Assembly (NCBI RefSeq): GCF_014337195.1
Contig: NZ_CP060634.1
Span: 2,356,001 to 2,420,000 of the forward strand
Length of the DNA: 64,000 bases
Direction: 5' to 3'
DNA from: Qiania dongpingensis
GTDB lineage: Bacteria > Bacillota > Clostridia > Lachnospirales > Lachnospiraceae
The notes beneath the pieces were generated by a model. It saw only the letters and a list, made by a program, of their open reading frames with translations, made no database searches and was not told the origin of the DNA. Positions 8,074 to 16,780 of this stretch are shown here, piece after piece. The stretch's first letter is position 1, and each line of letters begins with the position of its first letter. Position numbers and translations under genes: made by a program.

Positions 8074-9045
8074 TTATTTTTGCTGAGCCATTTTCCGATA
8101 TTCAATCGGCAGGAGGCCTGTACTCTTGCGAAATAATTCCGCAAACCGGCTAGAAGTAGAGTAACCGATCATTTCCGCAATCTGTCCCATTGTGAAATCC
8201 GTATCGATCAGCAAATGCTCTGCCTGGCTCATGCGGCGCTGTTGAATGTACTCTGTGATCGTGCAGCCTTGCAGCTGCTTAAAAGATGTTTTCAGCTTAG
8301 TGGTTCCCATACAGGCGATTTTTGCAAGACGTTCTAATGGAATATCAAAAGCATAGTGGTCATTGAGATAAGCAATCACATTTTTCAGTTGCGCCACATC
8401 CTGCTCGGACAAACGTTTCTCTTTACGGGACAGAATTTTTTTCTGTTCTTCCACGACAAGAGATACGGCCTCGGCTACTTTCGCTTCATAGAATAATCCT
8501 GCGGCAATCCCATCCCCACGGTAGACCTTTACTTCATGGAGCAATTTAGCCATAGCTGGGAAATCTGTTGTCTGATCGATCTGCCGGAAAGCTGCAAGCG
8601 GGCTGATATAATCCCCTGGATATTGCTTTTGGAGATAATCCTCATAGTATGCCGGCATGACTTCGATACCGATGGAACGGATGGGGATTTTTTTGTGGAT
8701 CAGCGCCTTGTATGGCTTATAACCGCCGATAAAGGCTTTAATACATCCGGCAGACATCCGCCGATAGGGATTTAATTCCTCCCCGGAGATAGATTCATAC
8801 TGGGTAATGCTTAAGGCTTCTGGCAGGTTAAATTCCATGAAGAAATCTTCGTGAAAATAGAAATCGTGGATTTTAATGTCGTACAGGTCTTTTTTCGCAT
8901 AGACCCAGTAAAGGCCTTCCCCAAATTCAGGCGATAACCGCCAGCATTGTCCGGCAGAATTGAAGCGGTTATTGCTATCTACCGGGATAAAATGGTTATC
9001 TGTTAAAAGCGGCTCATAGTAATCCGCAATAATGCTATTGTTCAA
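8074..9045 (-). CDS. AraC-family regulator, PchR/YbtA-like
   Basis: A 323-residue protein. The TTG at 9045 is chosen as start because AAAGGAGG lies 7 bases before it; upstream ATGs lack a ribosome site and add a non-conserved stretch. The C-terminal ~100 residues are a double AraC helix-turn-helix (DIPLERLAKIACMGTTKLKT, then TMGQIAEMIGYSTSSRFAEL and the end FRKSTGLLPIEYRK). The N-terminal ~200 residues are a ligand domain of the PchR type, which senses a ferric siderophore. It is divergent from the ECF/ABC iron-import operon and probably activates it when substrate enters. The boundary with the operon carries a DtxR-like palindrome (9152-9167). Confidence 0.85.
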   Translation of the reverse strand: MNNSIIADYYEPLLTDNHFIPVDSNNRFNSAGQCWRLSPEFGEGLYWVYAKKDLYDIKIHDFYFHEDFFMEFNLPEALSITQYESISGEELNPYRRMSAGCIKAFIGGYKPYKALIHKKIPIRSIGIEVMPAYYEDYLQKQYPGDYISPLAAFRQIDQTTDFPAMAKLLHEVKVYRGDGIAAGLFYEAKVAEAVSLVVEEQKKILSRKEKRLSEQDVAQLKNVIAYLNDHYAFDIPLERLAKIACMGTTKLKTSFKQLQGCTITEYIQQRRMSQAEHLLIDTDFTMGQIAEMIGYSTSSRFAELFRKSTGLLPIEYRKMAQQK

Positions 9046-9151
9046 ATGACGGCCTCCTTTGAAACGATTGGACGGAGCTTTGCAATGAAAGGACGAAGAT
9101 GCCCGGAACATATTGCAGACCGCCCGGAAAGTTAGTATCATATAGACCGTG

Positions 9152-9167
9152 GTTAGCAGCAACTAAT
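9152..9167. promoter_or_regulatory. Imperfect DtxR-type operator in the araC/ECF divergent region
   Basis: GTTAGCAGCAACTAAT matches the perfect palindrome at 48964-48979 at 11 of 16 positions, including both outer half-sites (GTTAG and ACTAA). It lies 60-75 bp before the ECF S-component start, and 107-122 bp before the AraC start. The DtxR-like protein at the end of this operon (15508-15876) is the obvious candidate binder. Confidence 0.45.
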
Positions 9168-9225
9168 CATAATATAACAGATTTCAGGCGGTAGGTCAAC
9201 CGTTCTTGAAGCAGGAGGAAAAAAT

Positions 9226-9834
9226 ATGAGTAATCAAGTAAATGCAAAGGCAGGATTGTCCGTCAAGGACTTAGTAACAACAGGGATTTTCACCGCACTT
9301 TTGTTCGTATTTATCATGGTGGGTGGCGTCTTTTTTGCTACCAACCCGATGCTGACCTTTTTCATGCCCGCCGGGAGTGCTCTGCTTGCCGGGCCGGTTT
9401 ATCTGCTGATGATCGCAAAAGTACATAAGCGCTGGAGTATCACGATCATGGGCGTTATAATGGCCATCATCTGGTTTGTCACCGGTATGCACTGGGCGTT
9501 TGCGCTGGGCTATCTCATTATGGCCGTCGTAGCGGATTTTGTCGCCGGTACAAAGCAGTACAAGAGCAAGAAAATCAACAGCCTGTCCTATATCCTTTTC
9601 TCCCTGGGCGGAACAGGGTCGTACCTTGTTTTCTTCGCTGATCCCCAGGGCTGGGCACAGACCATGTTGGGAAATGGAACCGAGCAAAGCTATATCGACA
9701 CCATGCAGGCGACCGCAAACGCGGGAATCTTTATCGCCATGTTTGCCGCTCTCCTTGTAACAGCTTCTATCAGTGCATTTGTGGGCTGCAAAATGCTGAA
9801 GAAGCAGTTTGAAAAAGCAGGTATTACAGCATGA
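9226..9834 (+). CDS. ECF transporter substrate-binding S component (MptD-like)
   Basis: A 202-residue protein with AGGAGG 8 bases before the ATG. About six membrane spans are visible, with short basic loops, and TGIFTALLFVFIMVGGVFF at residues ~17-36. The family is the MptD/TrpP-like ECF S component. Members in Firmicutes ICEs sit with CbiQ/CbiO homologues and YbtP/Q-like ABC proteins, as here. The substrate cannot be read from sequence; the context (PchR-like regulator, DtxR-like repressor, siderophore-type half transporters) points to an iron chelate. It overlaps the T component by 4 bp. Confidence 0.8.
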   Translation: MSNQVNAKAGLSVKDLVTTGIFTALLFVFIMVGGVFFATNPMLTFFMPAGSALLAGPVYLLMIAKVHKRWSITIMGVIMAIIWFVTGMHWAFALGYLIMAVVADFVAGTKQYKSKKINSLSYILFSLGGTGSYLVFFADPQGWAQTMLGNGTEQSYIDTMQATANAGIFIAMFAALLVTASISAFVGCKMLKKQFEKAGITA

Positions 9835-10556
9835 TGGGTAACACCGTCCAGAAAGGGCTTTGGCTTGACCCGCGGGCCAAGCTCTTTCTTATTTTAATGT
9901 GCGTACTGTGTTCCATGTTCGCACCTTCCCTTTCGTATCAGTTTGCACTTGTCCTGCTGATTGCTGTATTGGGAGTGCTTTGCGGAAAGTGGAAATATTC
10001 CATAAAAGGGGTCTGCTTTTATGCCGTGGTCTGTGTACTGACGGTCTGGATCATGGCGGCCATGACGGGGACGCTACGGACCATGTTTGTTGCGTTCCTT
10101 GGACTGTACCATAAAGTTTATGCTTGTGGGATGCTGGCAGGGATTGTCCTGTCCACAACGAAAGTCAGCGAGTTTTTATCTGCCATGAACCGCATCCATG
10201 CCCCGAAAAAATTTGTCATCACATTTGCGGTCATGCTGCGCTATATTCCAACTATCCAGGAGGACTGGCATTTTGTTAAGGACGCCATGCGGATGCGGGA
10301 TGTATCGCCCTCCCTGGGCGGATTCCTTTCCCATCCGGGGATGACGGTAGAGTGTATTTATGTGCCGCTGATGATGATGGCCTCCAAAGCAGCGGACGAG
10401 CTTTCCATTGCCTCTGTTACTCGCGGGATTGAGAATCCCAATCCCCGGACCTGCCTTGTCCAGATAAAATGCGGGATTGCAGATTGGATGGCGATGTTGA
10501 TTGCTGTTGCTTTCTTTATTTTTGAATTATGTATGCGGGGAGGTGTGACCGGGTGA
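9831..10556 (+). CDS. ECF transporter T component (CbiQ family)
   Basis: A 241-residue CbiQ/EcfT membrane protein. It has N-terminal membrane spans (residues ~15-90), the CbiQ signature region around PKKFVITFAVMLRYIPTIQE (residues ~124-143), and a cytoplasmic part with KDAMRMRD and ASVTRGIENP. These are the coupling-helix motifs (A-R-G type) that contact the ATPases. ATG at 9831 (or 9834) overlaps the S gene stop, and its own stop overlaps the GTG of the ATPase gene, so S-T-A are translated as a coupled set. Confidence 0.88.
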   Translation: MMGNTVQKGLWLDPRAKLFLILMCVLCSMFAPSLSYQFALVLLIAVLGVLCGKWKYSIKGVCFYAVVCVLTVWIMAAMTGTLRTMFVAFLGLYHKVYACGMLAGIVLSTTKVSEFLSAMNRIHAPKKFVITFAVMLRYIPTIQEDWHFVKDAMRMRDVSPSLGGFLSHPGMTVECIYVPLMMMASKAADELSIASVTRGIENPNPRTCLVQIKCGIADWMAMLIAVAFFIFELCMRGGVTG

Positions 10557-12025
10557 TTGAATTTGAAAATGTATCATTTTCTTATGAGGGACAGGAGCAT
10601 GGTGGTCTGCATGGAATCAGCCTGAAAATTGCAGACGGGGAATGTGTCTTGTTCTGTGGCCGTAGCGGGTGTGGAAAAACAACGGTCACAAGGTTGGTAA
10701 ACGGCCTGATTCCACAATTTTACCAGGGAGAACTTCAAGGGCGTGTGCTGGTGGACGGACAGGAAATCAGCAACCTGCCCATGTATCAGATCGCCGCAAA
10801 GGTGGGCTCCGTCTTTCAGAATCCCCGGACGCAGTTTTTCAATGTGGATACGGACAGTGAGATTGCGTTTGGAATTGAAAATGAAGCCAGGCCGGTAAAG
10901 GAACTGGAGGAACGGGTAGAACAGACAACAAAAGATTTGCATATTGAAAAGCTACGGAACCGCAATATTTTTGAATTGTCTGGTGGGGAGAAACAGAAAA
11001 TCGCGTTTGCGTCTGTCTATGCCATGAACCCGGAAATCTATCTGCTGGACGAACCATCCTCGAATCTGGACATGGCTTCCATCCAGGAATTGAAAGAACA
11101 TCTGCGGCTGATAAAAAGCCAGGGGAAAACCATTTTGATTGCGGAGCACAGACTCTATTATCTGATGGAGCTGGCAGATCGCATTGTTTATCTGGAAGAT
11201 GGAGAAATAGCAAGGATTTTCACGCCGGAGGAATTTCTCCGGCTGCCCGAAACCGAACGGGAACACATGGGGCTGCGGGCGGTTGATCTGGCAAGGGTGC
11301 TCCCTCCGGCCAGTCATCCGCCTATTTCCTCTCCCACATTAGCACTCCATGATGTTACTCTGCGCTATAAAAAACGGACGATTCTACACCAGATTGCTCT
11401 TTCTGCGGCAAAGGGGGAAGTCATTGGGGTGGTCGGTCATAATGGAGCCGGAAAGACCACGTTTTCTCGCGCCCTGTGTGGGCTTCATAAAGACTGTGAA
11501 GGCGCGTTCCTTTGGGACGACCAGCCGATGGAACACAAGGCGAGGTTGAAACGCTCTTATATGGTTATGCAGGATGTGAACTATGAATTGTTTGCGGAGA
11601 GTGTGGGGGCAGAATGTTCCTTCGGAATCCGAAACCCGGATCAAGATTTAGTAGAGGAAACCATGAAGGAATTGGGGCTTACAGCCTACCGGGAACGCCA
11701 TCCCAACACGCTTTCCGGTGGACAGAAGCAACGTGTGGCTGTGGCAGTCAGCATGATATGTGGAAAAGATTTGCTGGTGTTCGATGAACCCACCAGCGGC
11801 TTGGACTTTGACAGCATGGCGCAGGTGGCAGGTCTGATAAAACGGTTATCCGAACAGGGGAAAATCATTTTTATTGTCACCCACGATTTTGAATTTGTCT
11901 GCCGTACCTGCTCCCGTGTCCTGCATTTTGATGAAGGGGAAATGCCGGATGACATCCCTGTTGTGATGGATTCCCTTCAAAAGCTCCGGGAACTGTTCTC
12001 TGTTTCAGAGAGAAAGGAGATGTGA
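10553..12025 (+). CDS. ECF transporter A component, two ATPases in one chain (CbiO-like)
   Basis: A 490-residue protein. GTG at 10553 overlaps the upstream TGA and gives MIEFENVSFSYEG, a canonical ABC start. The longer ATG start at 10529 lies inside the cbiQ gene and is disfavoured. Two complete ABC ATPases are present: Walker A GRSGCGKTT (~residue 38) with signature LSGGEKQK and Walker B IYLLDEPSS; then Walker A GHNGAGKTT (~residue 295) with signature LSGGQKQR and LLVFDEPTS. Fusion replaces the separate EcfA/EcfA' pair. It powers the S/T membrane pair encoded upstream. Confidence 0.92.
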   Translation: MIEFENVSFSYEGQEHGGLHGISLKIADGECVLFCGRSGCGKTTVTRLVNGLIPQFYQGELQGRVLVDGQEISNLPMYQIAAKVGSVFQNPRTQFFNVDTDSEIAFGIENEARPVKELEERVEQTTKDLHIEKLRNRNIFELSGGEKQKIAFASVYAMNPEIYLLDEPSSNLDMASIQELKEHLRLIKSQGKTILIAEHRLYYLMELADRIVYLEDGEIARIFTPEEFLRLPETEREHMGLRAVDLARVLPPASHPPISSPTLALHDVTLRYKKRTILHQIALSAAKGEVIGVVGHNGAGKTTFSRALCGLHKDCEGAFLWDDQPMEHKARLKRSYMVMQDVNYELFAESVGAECSFGIRNPDQDLVEETMKELGLTAYRERHPNTLSGGQKQRVAVAVSMICGKDLLVFDEPTSGLDFDSMAQVAGLIKRLSEQGKIIFIVTHDFEFVCRTCSRVLHFDEGEMPDDIPVVMDSLQKLRELFSVSERKEM

Positions 12026-12026
12026 A

Positions 12027-13799
12027 GTGATGAAACAGAAAAAAGAAAACAGGATTGCACTGCTGCTTCAATGGGCCGGTGAGCAAAAAATCTGGCTGCT
12101 GCTGGCAATCCTGCTGGCCATGGCAAGCGGCCTGTGTATCATTGTCCCGTATATCGGGATTTATCGCCTGATGGATGCCGCTTTCCAGCATATCTGCACA
12201 AAAGAGCTTGTCGTACAGACGGTAATGATGATCTCCGTTTCTGTGGCCCTGCGCTTTGTTTTATTCGGGTGTTCCGGTGTGGCGGCCCATAAAGGTGCTT
12301 ACGGTGCTTTGTTCAAGGTGCGCTGCATGGTGGCGGAACATCTGGCAAAAGTCCCCCTTGGTACATTGAATGAGCGGCGGACCGGGGATATTAAAACGGT
12401 TCTGAATGAAGATATTGAAAAGCTGGAGTTGTTTTTAGCCCATAACCTTCCAGACCTTGTGTGCTATATGGTAGGGCCGGTAGCAATTTTCATTTATTTG
12501 ATGACAGTAAATATCCCATTGGCACTGGTTTCCCTGGTGCCGTTGATTTTGGCCGTTGTGGTAATGGGGGTTATGTTTCGGAATACGGACGGTTTGATGG
12601 ACCGGGCGAACCGATCCATTACAACGCTCAATTCCGTTATGATCGAGTATATCAGCGGCATGAAACTGATTAAAGCGTACAACATGGGGAGCAAATCGTT
12701 CCAGAAATTTTCCGGTGCGATCCAGGAAGAGAATGCCATGTGGAATGAAACCTCCCGGAGAATGGGGCCTCCTTATGCAACCTTTGTGGTTCTGATTGAA
12801 TGTGGGATGCTGCTGATGGTTCCCCTGGGCGGGATGTTCTTTCTGAAAGGCTCCCTGGCGGCCAGTGCATTTTTGCTGTTCGTCTATGTCGGCTCCATGT
12901 ATCTGACGGAGATCCGGCCTTTACAGGAATTGGGGACAAACTTTGCGAATGTCCTGGGCGCCATTACCAAAACGAAAGAAATATTGGACGTTCCTGTTTA
13001 TGAAGGTGGAATGGGCTTCCCGGAAAACCATGATATTGAGCTTAAGAATGTACGTTTTTCCTACGATGGGAAAACGGATGTCCTGCAAGGCGTCAACCTC
13101 AAGATCAGGGATGGGGAACGCATGGCACTTGTGGGACAGTCCGGCGCGGGCAAGAGTACCGTGATTGAACTGATCTCCCGGTTTTATGATGTGCAGGAGG
13201 GGGAGGTGCTGATCGGCGGGATCAACGTGAATGAACTGAACTACGATACCATCCTGAAGAATATTGCCATTGTATTTCAAAAGACATTCCTTACCCGTGA
13301 CAGTGTACTGGAAAATATCCGCATGGGTTCAGACGCCAGCCTGGAGGAAGTACGGGCTGCCGCCAGGGAGGCGCAGATTGATGACTTCATCATGTCGCTG
13401 CCGGATGGTTATGACACAAAGGTAGGCAGCTTCGGCTCCCGTTTCTCCGGTGGGGAAAAACAGCGGATTGCTATTGCAAGGGCGATCTTGAAAAATGCTC
13501 CCATCCTGATTCTGGACGAAGCGACAAGCGCCTCTGACCCGGAAAATCAGATGGAAATTGATAAGGCCATTCAGAACCTCTGCAAAGGCAGGACGGTCAT
13601 TGTGGTAGCGCACAGGCTGAGCGCCTTGAAAATGTGCGACCGTGTGGCGGTGGTAGAGAATCATACGATCACCAGCGTCGGTACCCATGAGGAAGTGCGG
13701 AAAGAGAACGCTTATTATCGGAAAGCATGGGAGGACTACGAAACAGCGAGGGGAATTACTTATCAACTGGAAGGAGGCGGGCAGAATGAATCCAAATAA
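12027..13799 (+). CDS. ABC transporter half-molecule (YbtP/YbtQ-like), first
   Basis: A 590-residue fusion of a six-span type IV transmembrane domain (residues ~20-320) and an ABC ATPase (~345-575): Walker A GQSGAGKSTVIELI, signature FSGGEKQRIAIARA, Walker B ILILDEATS. GTG 12027 and ATG 12030 are both possible behind AAAGGAG. Although the fold is exporter-like, pairs of this family next to PchR/DtxR regulators import ferric siderophores (YbtP/YbtQ in Yersinia, equibactin locus of ICESe2). It is partnered with the next gene, whose start lies inside this one's 3' end (14-bp overlap). Confidence 0.88.
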   Translation: MMKQKKENRIALLLQWAGEQKIWLLLAILLAMASGLCIIVPYIGIYRLMDAAFQHICTKELVVQTVMMISVSVALRFVLFGCSGVAAHKGAYGALFKVRCMVAEHLAKVPLGTLNERRTGDIKTVLNEDIEKLELFLAHNLPDLVCYMVGPVAIFIYLMTVNIPLALVSLVPLILAVVVMGVMFRNTDGLMDRANRSITTLNSVMIEYISGMKLIKAYNMGSKSFQKFSGAIQEENAMWNETSRRMGPPYATFVVLIECGMLLMVPLGGMFFLKGSLAASAFLLFVYVGSMYLTEIRPLQELGTNFANVLGAITKTKEILDVPVYEGGMGFPENHDIELKNVRFSYDGKTDVLQGVNLKIRDGERMALVGQSGAGKSTVIELISRFYDVQEGEVLIGGINVNELNYDTILKNIAIVFQKTFLTRDSVLENIRMGSDASLEEVRAAAREAQIDDFIMSLPDGYDTKVGSFGSRFSGGEKQRIAIARAILKNAPILILDEATSASDPENQMEIDKAIQNLCKGRTVIVVAHRLSALKMCDRVAVVENHTITSVGTHEEVRKENAYYRKAWEDYETARGITYQLEGGGQNESK

Positions 13800-15495
13800 C
13801 GTATGGAAGAAGAACCGGGAGTTTTATATTGGCGTTGCCGGGACTGTCCTGGAGGGGCTGTTCTCTGGTAGCCTGTTTATGCTGCTTTATTCCGTCATGC
13901 GGTTTTTATGGGACGGTCAGTTTGATATGAACCGTGTACTGGTCCTAACAGGTGTTATTGCATTTATCTTTCTGCTCCGTATTTTGATATACAGCTATGG
14001 CTATACCAAAGCACAGATCGGCGGCGCAAAAGTCAGTAAAAATATCCGCTTGTTTATGGGCGACCATCTCAAGCGTATCCCGCTTTCCCGGTTTACACAA
14101 GGGCAGACAGGCGATTATATCAACACCATTACCAGTGATGTAAATAACTATGAAAAAATTCTGACCCATAAGATCGGGGACATTGCAAAGAGCTTTGCCC
14201 TGTCGCTGATGTTGATTGTTTTTGTGATGACGATCTACTTTCCAGCCGGGCTGATCCTCCTGATTGCCGACCTGCTTTTGATCCCCGGATTGTGGCTTTC
14301 TTTCCGGCAGGTAGCGAAGTATGGCAAAGAGAAGAACGATATTTGTGCAGAGAATGTCAGCAGCATTGTGGAGTATGTATCCGGTATCCAGACTTTCCGG
14401 GCCTATGGCGTTGGCGGTCTGAAAAACAAAACCGTGATCCATGCCATGCAGGAGTTTAGCAGGATCAGCTTTGTGTATGAAGCCAAGGTTCTCCCGATAG
14501 GTGCGGGATTTGGTATTTTGAGCTGGCTGTCCTGCCCGGTTGTGATCTGGACGGCCTATGGCCCCTGGGCAGCCGGAACTTTAGATACCGTGTCCTATCT
14601 TTTGATTTGTATGCTGCCTTTGTTCTGTGCGAAGCTGGCAAATTCCATTTTTGTAGACCTCACCAGCTATAAGAATCTGATGATCTCGAAAAATAAAATC
14701 ATGGCTGTGATGAAGGAACCGGAAGAAACCGGCAGCATGGAGCCGCTACAGGCAGCCTCCCATGAGATTGTATTTGACCATGTGAACTTTTCTTATGTTC
14801 CCGGGGAACCGGTGTTAAAACAGGCTTCCTTTACTGTGCCGGATCAGAAGCTGACCGCCATTGTGGGGGATTCCGGCTCCGGCAAGTCTACCATCCTGAA
14901 CCTGATTGCAAAATACTATGAAGTATCTGGCGGCACGATTTCCATAGGAGGCAGACCGATCAATCATGTAGCTGCGGAACGGGTATTAGACCAGATTTCT
15001 ATGGTGGACCAGGATGTGTTCCTGTTTGATGATACAGTGCGGGAGAATATCCGCCATGCCCGTCCGGATGCTACGGACGCAGAAATTGAAGTGGCCTGCC
15101 GAGAGGCAAACTGTGACGGCTTTATCCGCAAGATGGAGAGGGGTTATGATACGCCGATTGGGGAAAATGGAAATCTCCTGTCCGGCGGCGAACGCCAGCG
15201 CCTTTCCATAGCACGTGCCATTTTGAAAAACAGCCCGATCCTGCTGCTTGACGAGGCGACGGCCTCCCTAGACATTGAGAATGAATTGGCGGTAAAGCAG
15301 GCGATTGCGAACCTACTGAAAGAGAAAAAAACCGTGGTGATGATCGCACATACCCTATCCATCGTAAAAAATGCCGATCAGATTCTGGTGGTTTCCGATG
15401 GTCGGATCACCGAAGCTGGTACACACGAAGAATTGTTAGCAAAGGATGGAAAGTACGCTGCCATGTGGAACGCAGAACAGCAGCTTTCCGCCTAA
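13786..15495 (+). CDS. ABC transporter half-molecule (YbtP/YbtQ-like), second
   Basis: A 569-residue protein. ATG at 13786 is preferred: AAGGAGG lies just before it and the protein begins MNPNNVWKKNREFYIG. The transmembrane domain covers residues ~15-300. The ATPase covers ~330-560, with Walker A GDSGSGKSTILNLI, signature LSGGERQRLSIARAIL and Walker B ILLLDEATASLD. The start overlaps the upstream gene by 14 bp, so the two half-transporters are translationally coupled and most likely form a heterodimer. Substrate inferred from context only: an iron-siderophore complex. Confidence 0.88.
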   Translation: MNPNNVWKKNREFYIGVAGTVLEGLFSGSLFMLLYSVMRFLWDGQFDMNRVLVLTGVIAFIFLLRILIYSYGYTKAQIGGAKVSKNIRLFMGDHLKRIPLSRFTQGQTGDYINTITSDVNNYEKILTHKIGDIAKSFALSLMLIVFVMTIYFPAGLILLIADLLLIPGLWLSFRQVAKYGKEKNDICAENVSSIVEYVSGIQTFRAYGVGGLKNKTVIHAMQEFSRISFVYEAKVLPIGAGFGILSWLSCPVVIWTAYGPWAAGTLDTVSYLLICMLPLFCAKLANSIFVDLTSYKNLMISKNKIMAVMKEPEETGSMEPLQAASHEIVFDHVNFSYVPGEPVLKQASFTVPDQKLTAIVGDSGSGKSTILNLIAKYYEVSGGTISIGGRPINHVAAERVLDQISMVDQDVFLFDDTVRENIRHARPDATDAEIEVACREANCDGFIRKMERGYDTPIGENGNLLSGGERQRLSIARAILKNSPILLLDEATASLDIENELAVKQAIANLLKEKKTVVMIAHTLSIVKNADQILVVSDGRITEAGTHEELLAKDGKYAAMWNAEQQLSA

Positions 15496-15507
15496 AAGGA
15501 GGCTACG

Positions 15508-15876
15508 ATGAAGATTCATGCGTCCGGGGAGGATTATCTGGAGGCTGTGCTGATACTCCAAAAGAAGCAAGACATGGTCCGCTCCATTGACCTTGCCCGG
15601 CACATGGGCTTTAGCAAACCGAGTATCAGCCATGCGGTAGGCGTTTTGAAAAATGGAGGTTTTCTGACCGTGGATGATGATGGGTTCCTTCATCTGACCG
15701 TCATAGGTCGGGAGATTGCCGAGAAAATCTATGAACGCCATTTGTTTTTTATGGAGCAGTTTATCGCTGCTGGCGTCGATCAGGAAACAGCGGAACAAGA
15801 CGCCTGCCGGATTGAACACGCCATCAGTGATACATCTTTCCGAAAGCTGAAGGAGAAAGTACAAGGAACCGATTAG
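15508..15876 (+). CDS. DtxR/MntR-family metal-dependent repressor of the cargo
   Basis: A 122-residue protein starting MKIHASGEDYLEAVLILQKK, the usual DtxR/MntR start. The winged helix (residues ~10-65) has MGFSKPSISHAVGVLKNGGF. The dimerisation/metal domain follows with GREIAEKIYERHLFF and EQDACRIEHAISD, where E/H residues supply the metal site. There is no C-terminal SH3-like domain, as in short MntR/IdeR homologues. It lies 12 bp after the second ABC gene with AAAGGAGG, so it is the last gene of the operon and probably represses it when iron is replete. A paralogue is at 58694-59080. Confidence 0.88.
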   Translation: MKIHASGEDYLEAVLILQKKQDMVRSIDLARHMGFSKPSISHAVGVLKNGGFLTVDDDGFLHLTVIGREIAEKIYERHLFFMEQFIAAGVDQETAEQDACRIEHAISDTSFRKLKEKVQGTD

Positions 15877-15972
15877 CGCACATCGGCTCCGCTCTGCTCT
15901 GCATAATAAGTTATCTGCCCCGTCCGGGGAAAGAAAAAAACCGTTGACTGGGGCAGATAATTTCGTGCGCTA
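15874..15972 (+). terminator. Nested inverted repeats ending the iron-import operon
   Basis: Outer arms TAGCGCAC (15874-15881, starting at the stop codon) and GTGCGCTA (15965-15972). Inner arms are a perfect 11-bp TTATCTGCCCC (15911-15921) / GGGGCAGATAA (15950-15960). Only TTT follows the inner stem, so it is a poor classical terminator but a strong RNA structure. Confidence 0.5.
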
Positions 15973-15987
15973 TTTTAAGGTTTGAAC

Positions 15988-16149
15988 TCAATCGGCGGTT
16001 TTGAAGGACAATTTCAGAGCCGCCGTTTCTTTGCGTTTACACAAACTAATGACGACTTGCAGGGACACGGTAGCCGCTTGGAGGTTAATTTGCCGTGTCT
16101 CTTTTGCTTTTTCAAAGCTCCCATGATCTACATCAATTAAAAAAAGCAT
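15988..16149 (-). CDS. Small ORF with a strong ribosome site
   Basis: 53 codons on the minus strand from an ATG at 16149, preceded by GGAGGAGG 4 bases away. The peptide begins MLFLIDVDHGSFEKAKETRQ and has no signal or membrane segment. I do not recognise a family. The ribosome site and its place in the otherwise empty stretch between the operon terminator and the sigma-factor gene argue that it is expressed, but coding status is unproven. Confidence 0.35.
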   Translation of the reverse strand: MLFLIDVDHGSFEKAKETRQINLQAATVSLQVVISLCKRKETAALKLSFKTAD

Positions 16150-16230
16150 TGCCCCTCCTCCGGGCAAGTATAGCATTGCATCGGCATTATCGTTCCATGT
16201 GATTCAGCATAATAATGACTGTTCTTGGTG

Positions 16231-16265
16231 CGCCAGTTTCCCATTGCGGGAATCTGGCGTTTTTT
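16231..16265 (+). terminator. Intrinsic terminator ahead of the sigma-factor leader
   Basis: CGCCAGTTTCCC (16231-16242) pairs, with one mismatch, with GGGAATCTGGCG (16248-16259), followed by TTTTTT. It either ends upstream transcription or attenuates readthrough into the sigma-factor gene. Confidence 0.7.
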
Positions 16266-16314
16266 GTTGCCTTTTTTTCGGAGATAATCCGGCTGTATAC
16301 CGGTGTCGTTCCCC

Positions 16315-16361
16315 ACCTCCATTCGATTCACTCGTCAATCACCCGTGAATCGAATGGAGGT
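16315..16361 (+). promoter_or_regulatory. 17-bp perfect hairpin that sequesters the sigma-factor ribosome site
   Basis: Left arm 16315-16331 and right arm 16345-16361 are perfect complements (17 bp, 13-nt loop). The right arm ends in GGAGGT (16356-16361), which is the Shine-Dalgarno sequence for the ATG at 16367. In RNA the site would be fully paired, so translation should need an opening event. Confidence 0.7.
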
Positions 16362-16366
16362 ACATA

Positions 16367-16780
16367 ATGAAGAAAATTAACCTTCGGGAACTTTATCCTG
16401 ATGTTTATACAACAGACTTTTTTGTAGATGTGACAGAGGAAGTAATGGAGACTATTCGAGCAGCTGAACGTGCGGAGGCTGCGTATGAGCGAAAGATGTA
16501 TCGTTATAAAGCACAGTATTCTCTGGATTGCGAGAATGGCATTGAAAATGCGGTGCTGTTGAAGCCGAAAACACCGGAGATGCTTCTGGAGGAAAAGCAG
16601 CTTCAGGAGCAGGTCTATTCTGCTGTGATGAATTTACCGGAAAAACAGGCAAAGAGGATTTATGCCCGATATTACCTGGGAATGACGGTAAATGAAATTG
16701 CCGGGGTAGAAGGTGTAGATCCAAGCCGTGTTCGAGACAGTATCCGCCGTGGCTTAAAGCAGCTCGGAAAATATTTTTGA
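16367..16780 (+). CDS. Sigma-70-like ICE regulator (region 4 type)
   Basis: A 137-residue protein. Residues ~75-135 form a sigma-70 region 4-like helix-turn-helix: LPEKQAKRIYARYYLGMTVN, then EIAGVEGVDPSRVRDSIRRG. The N-terminal half is charged and lacks a region 2, so it is not a full sigma factor. Such proteins lie just before xis/int in Tn916/Tn1549 relatives (compare Tn916 Orf7) and are thought to control excision and transfer genes. Its translation start is buried in the 16315-16361 hairpin. Confidence 0.8.
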   Translation: MKKINLRELYPDVYTTDFFVDVTEEVMETIRAAERAEAAYERKMYRYKAQYSLDCENGIENAVLLKPKTPEMLLEEKQLQEQVYSAVMNLPEKQAKRIYARYYLGMTVNEIAGVEGVDPSRVRDSIRRGLKQLGKYF

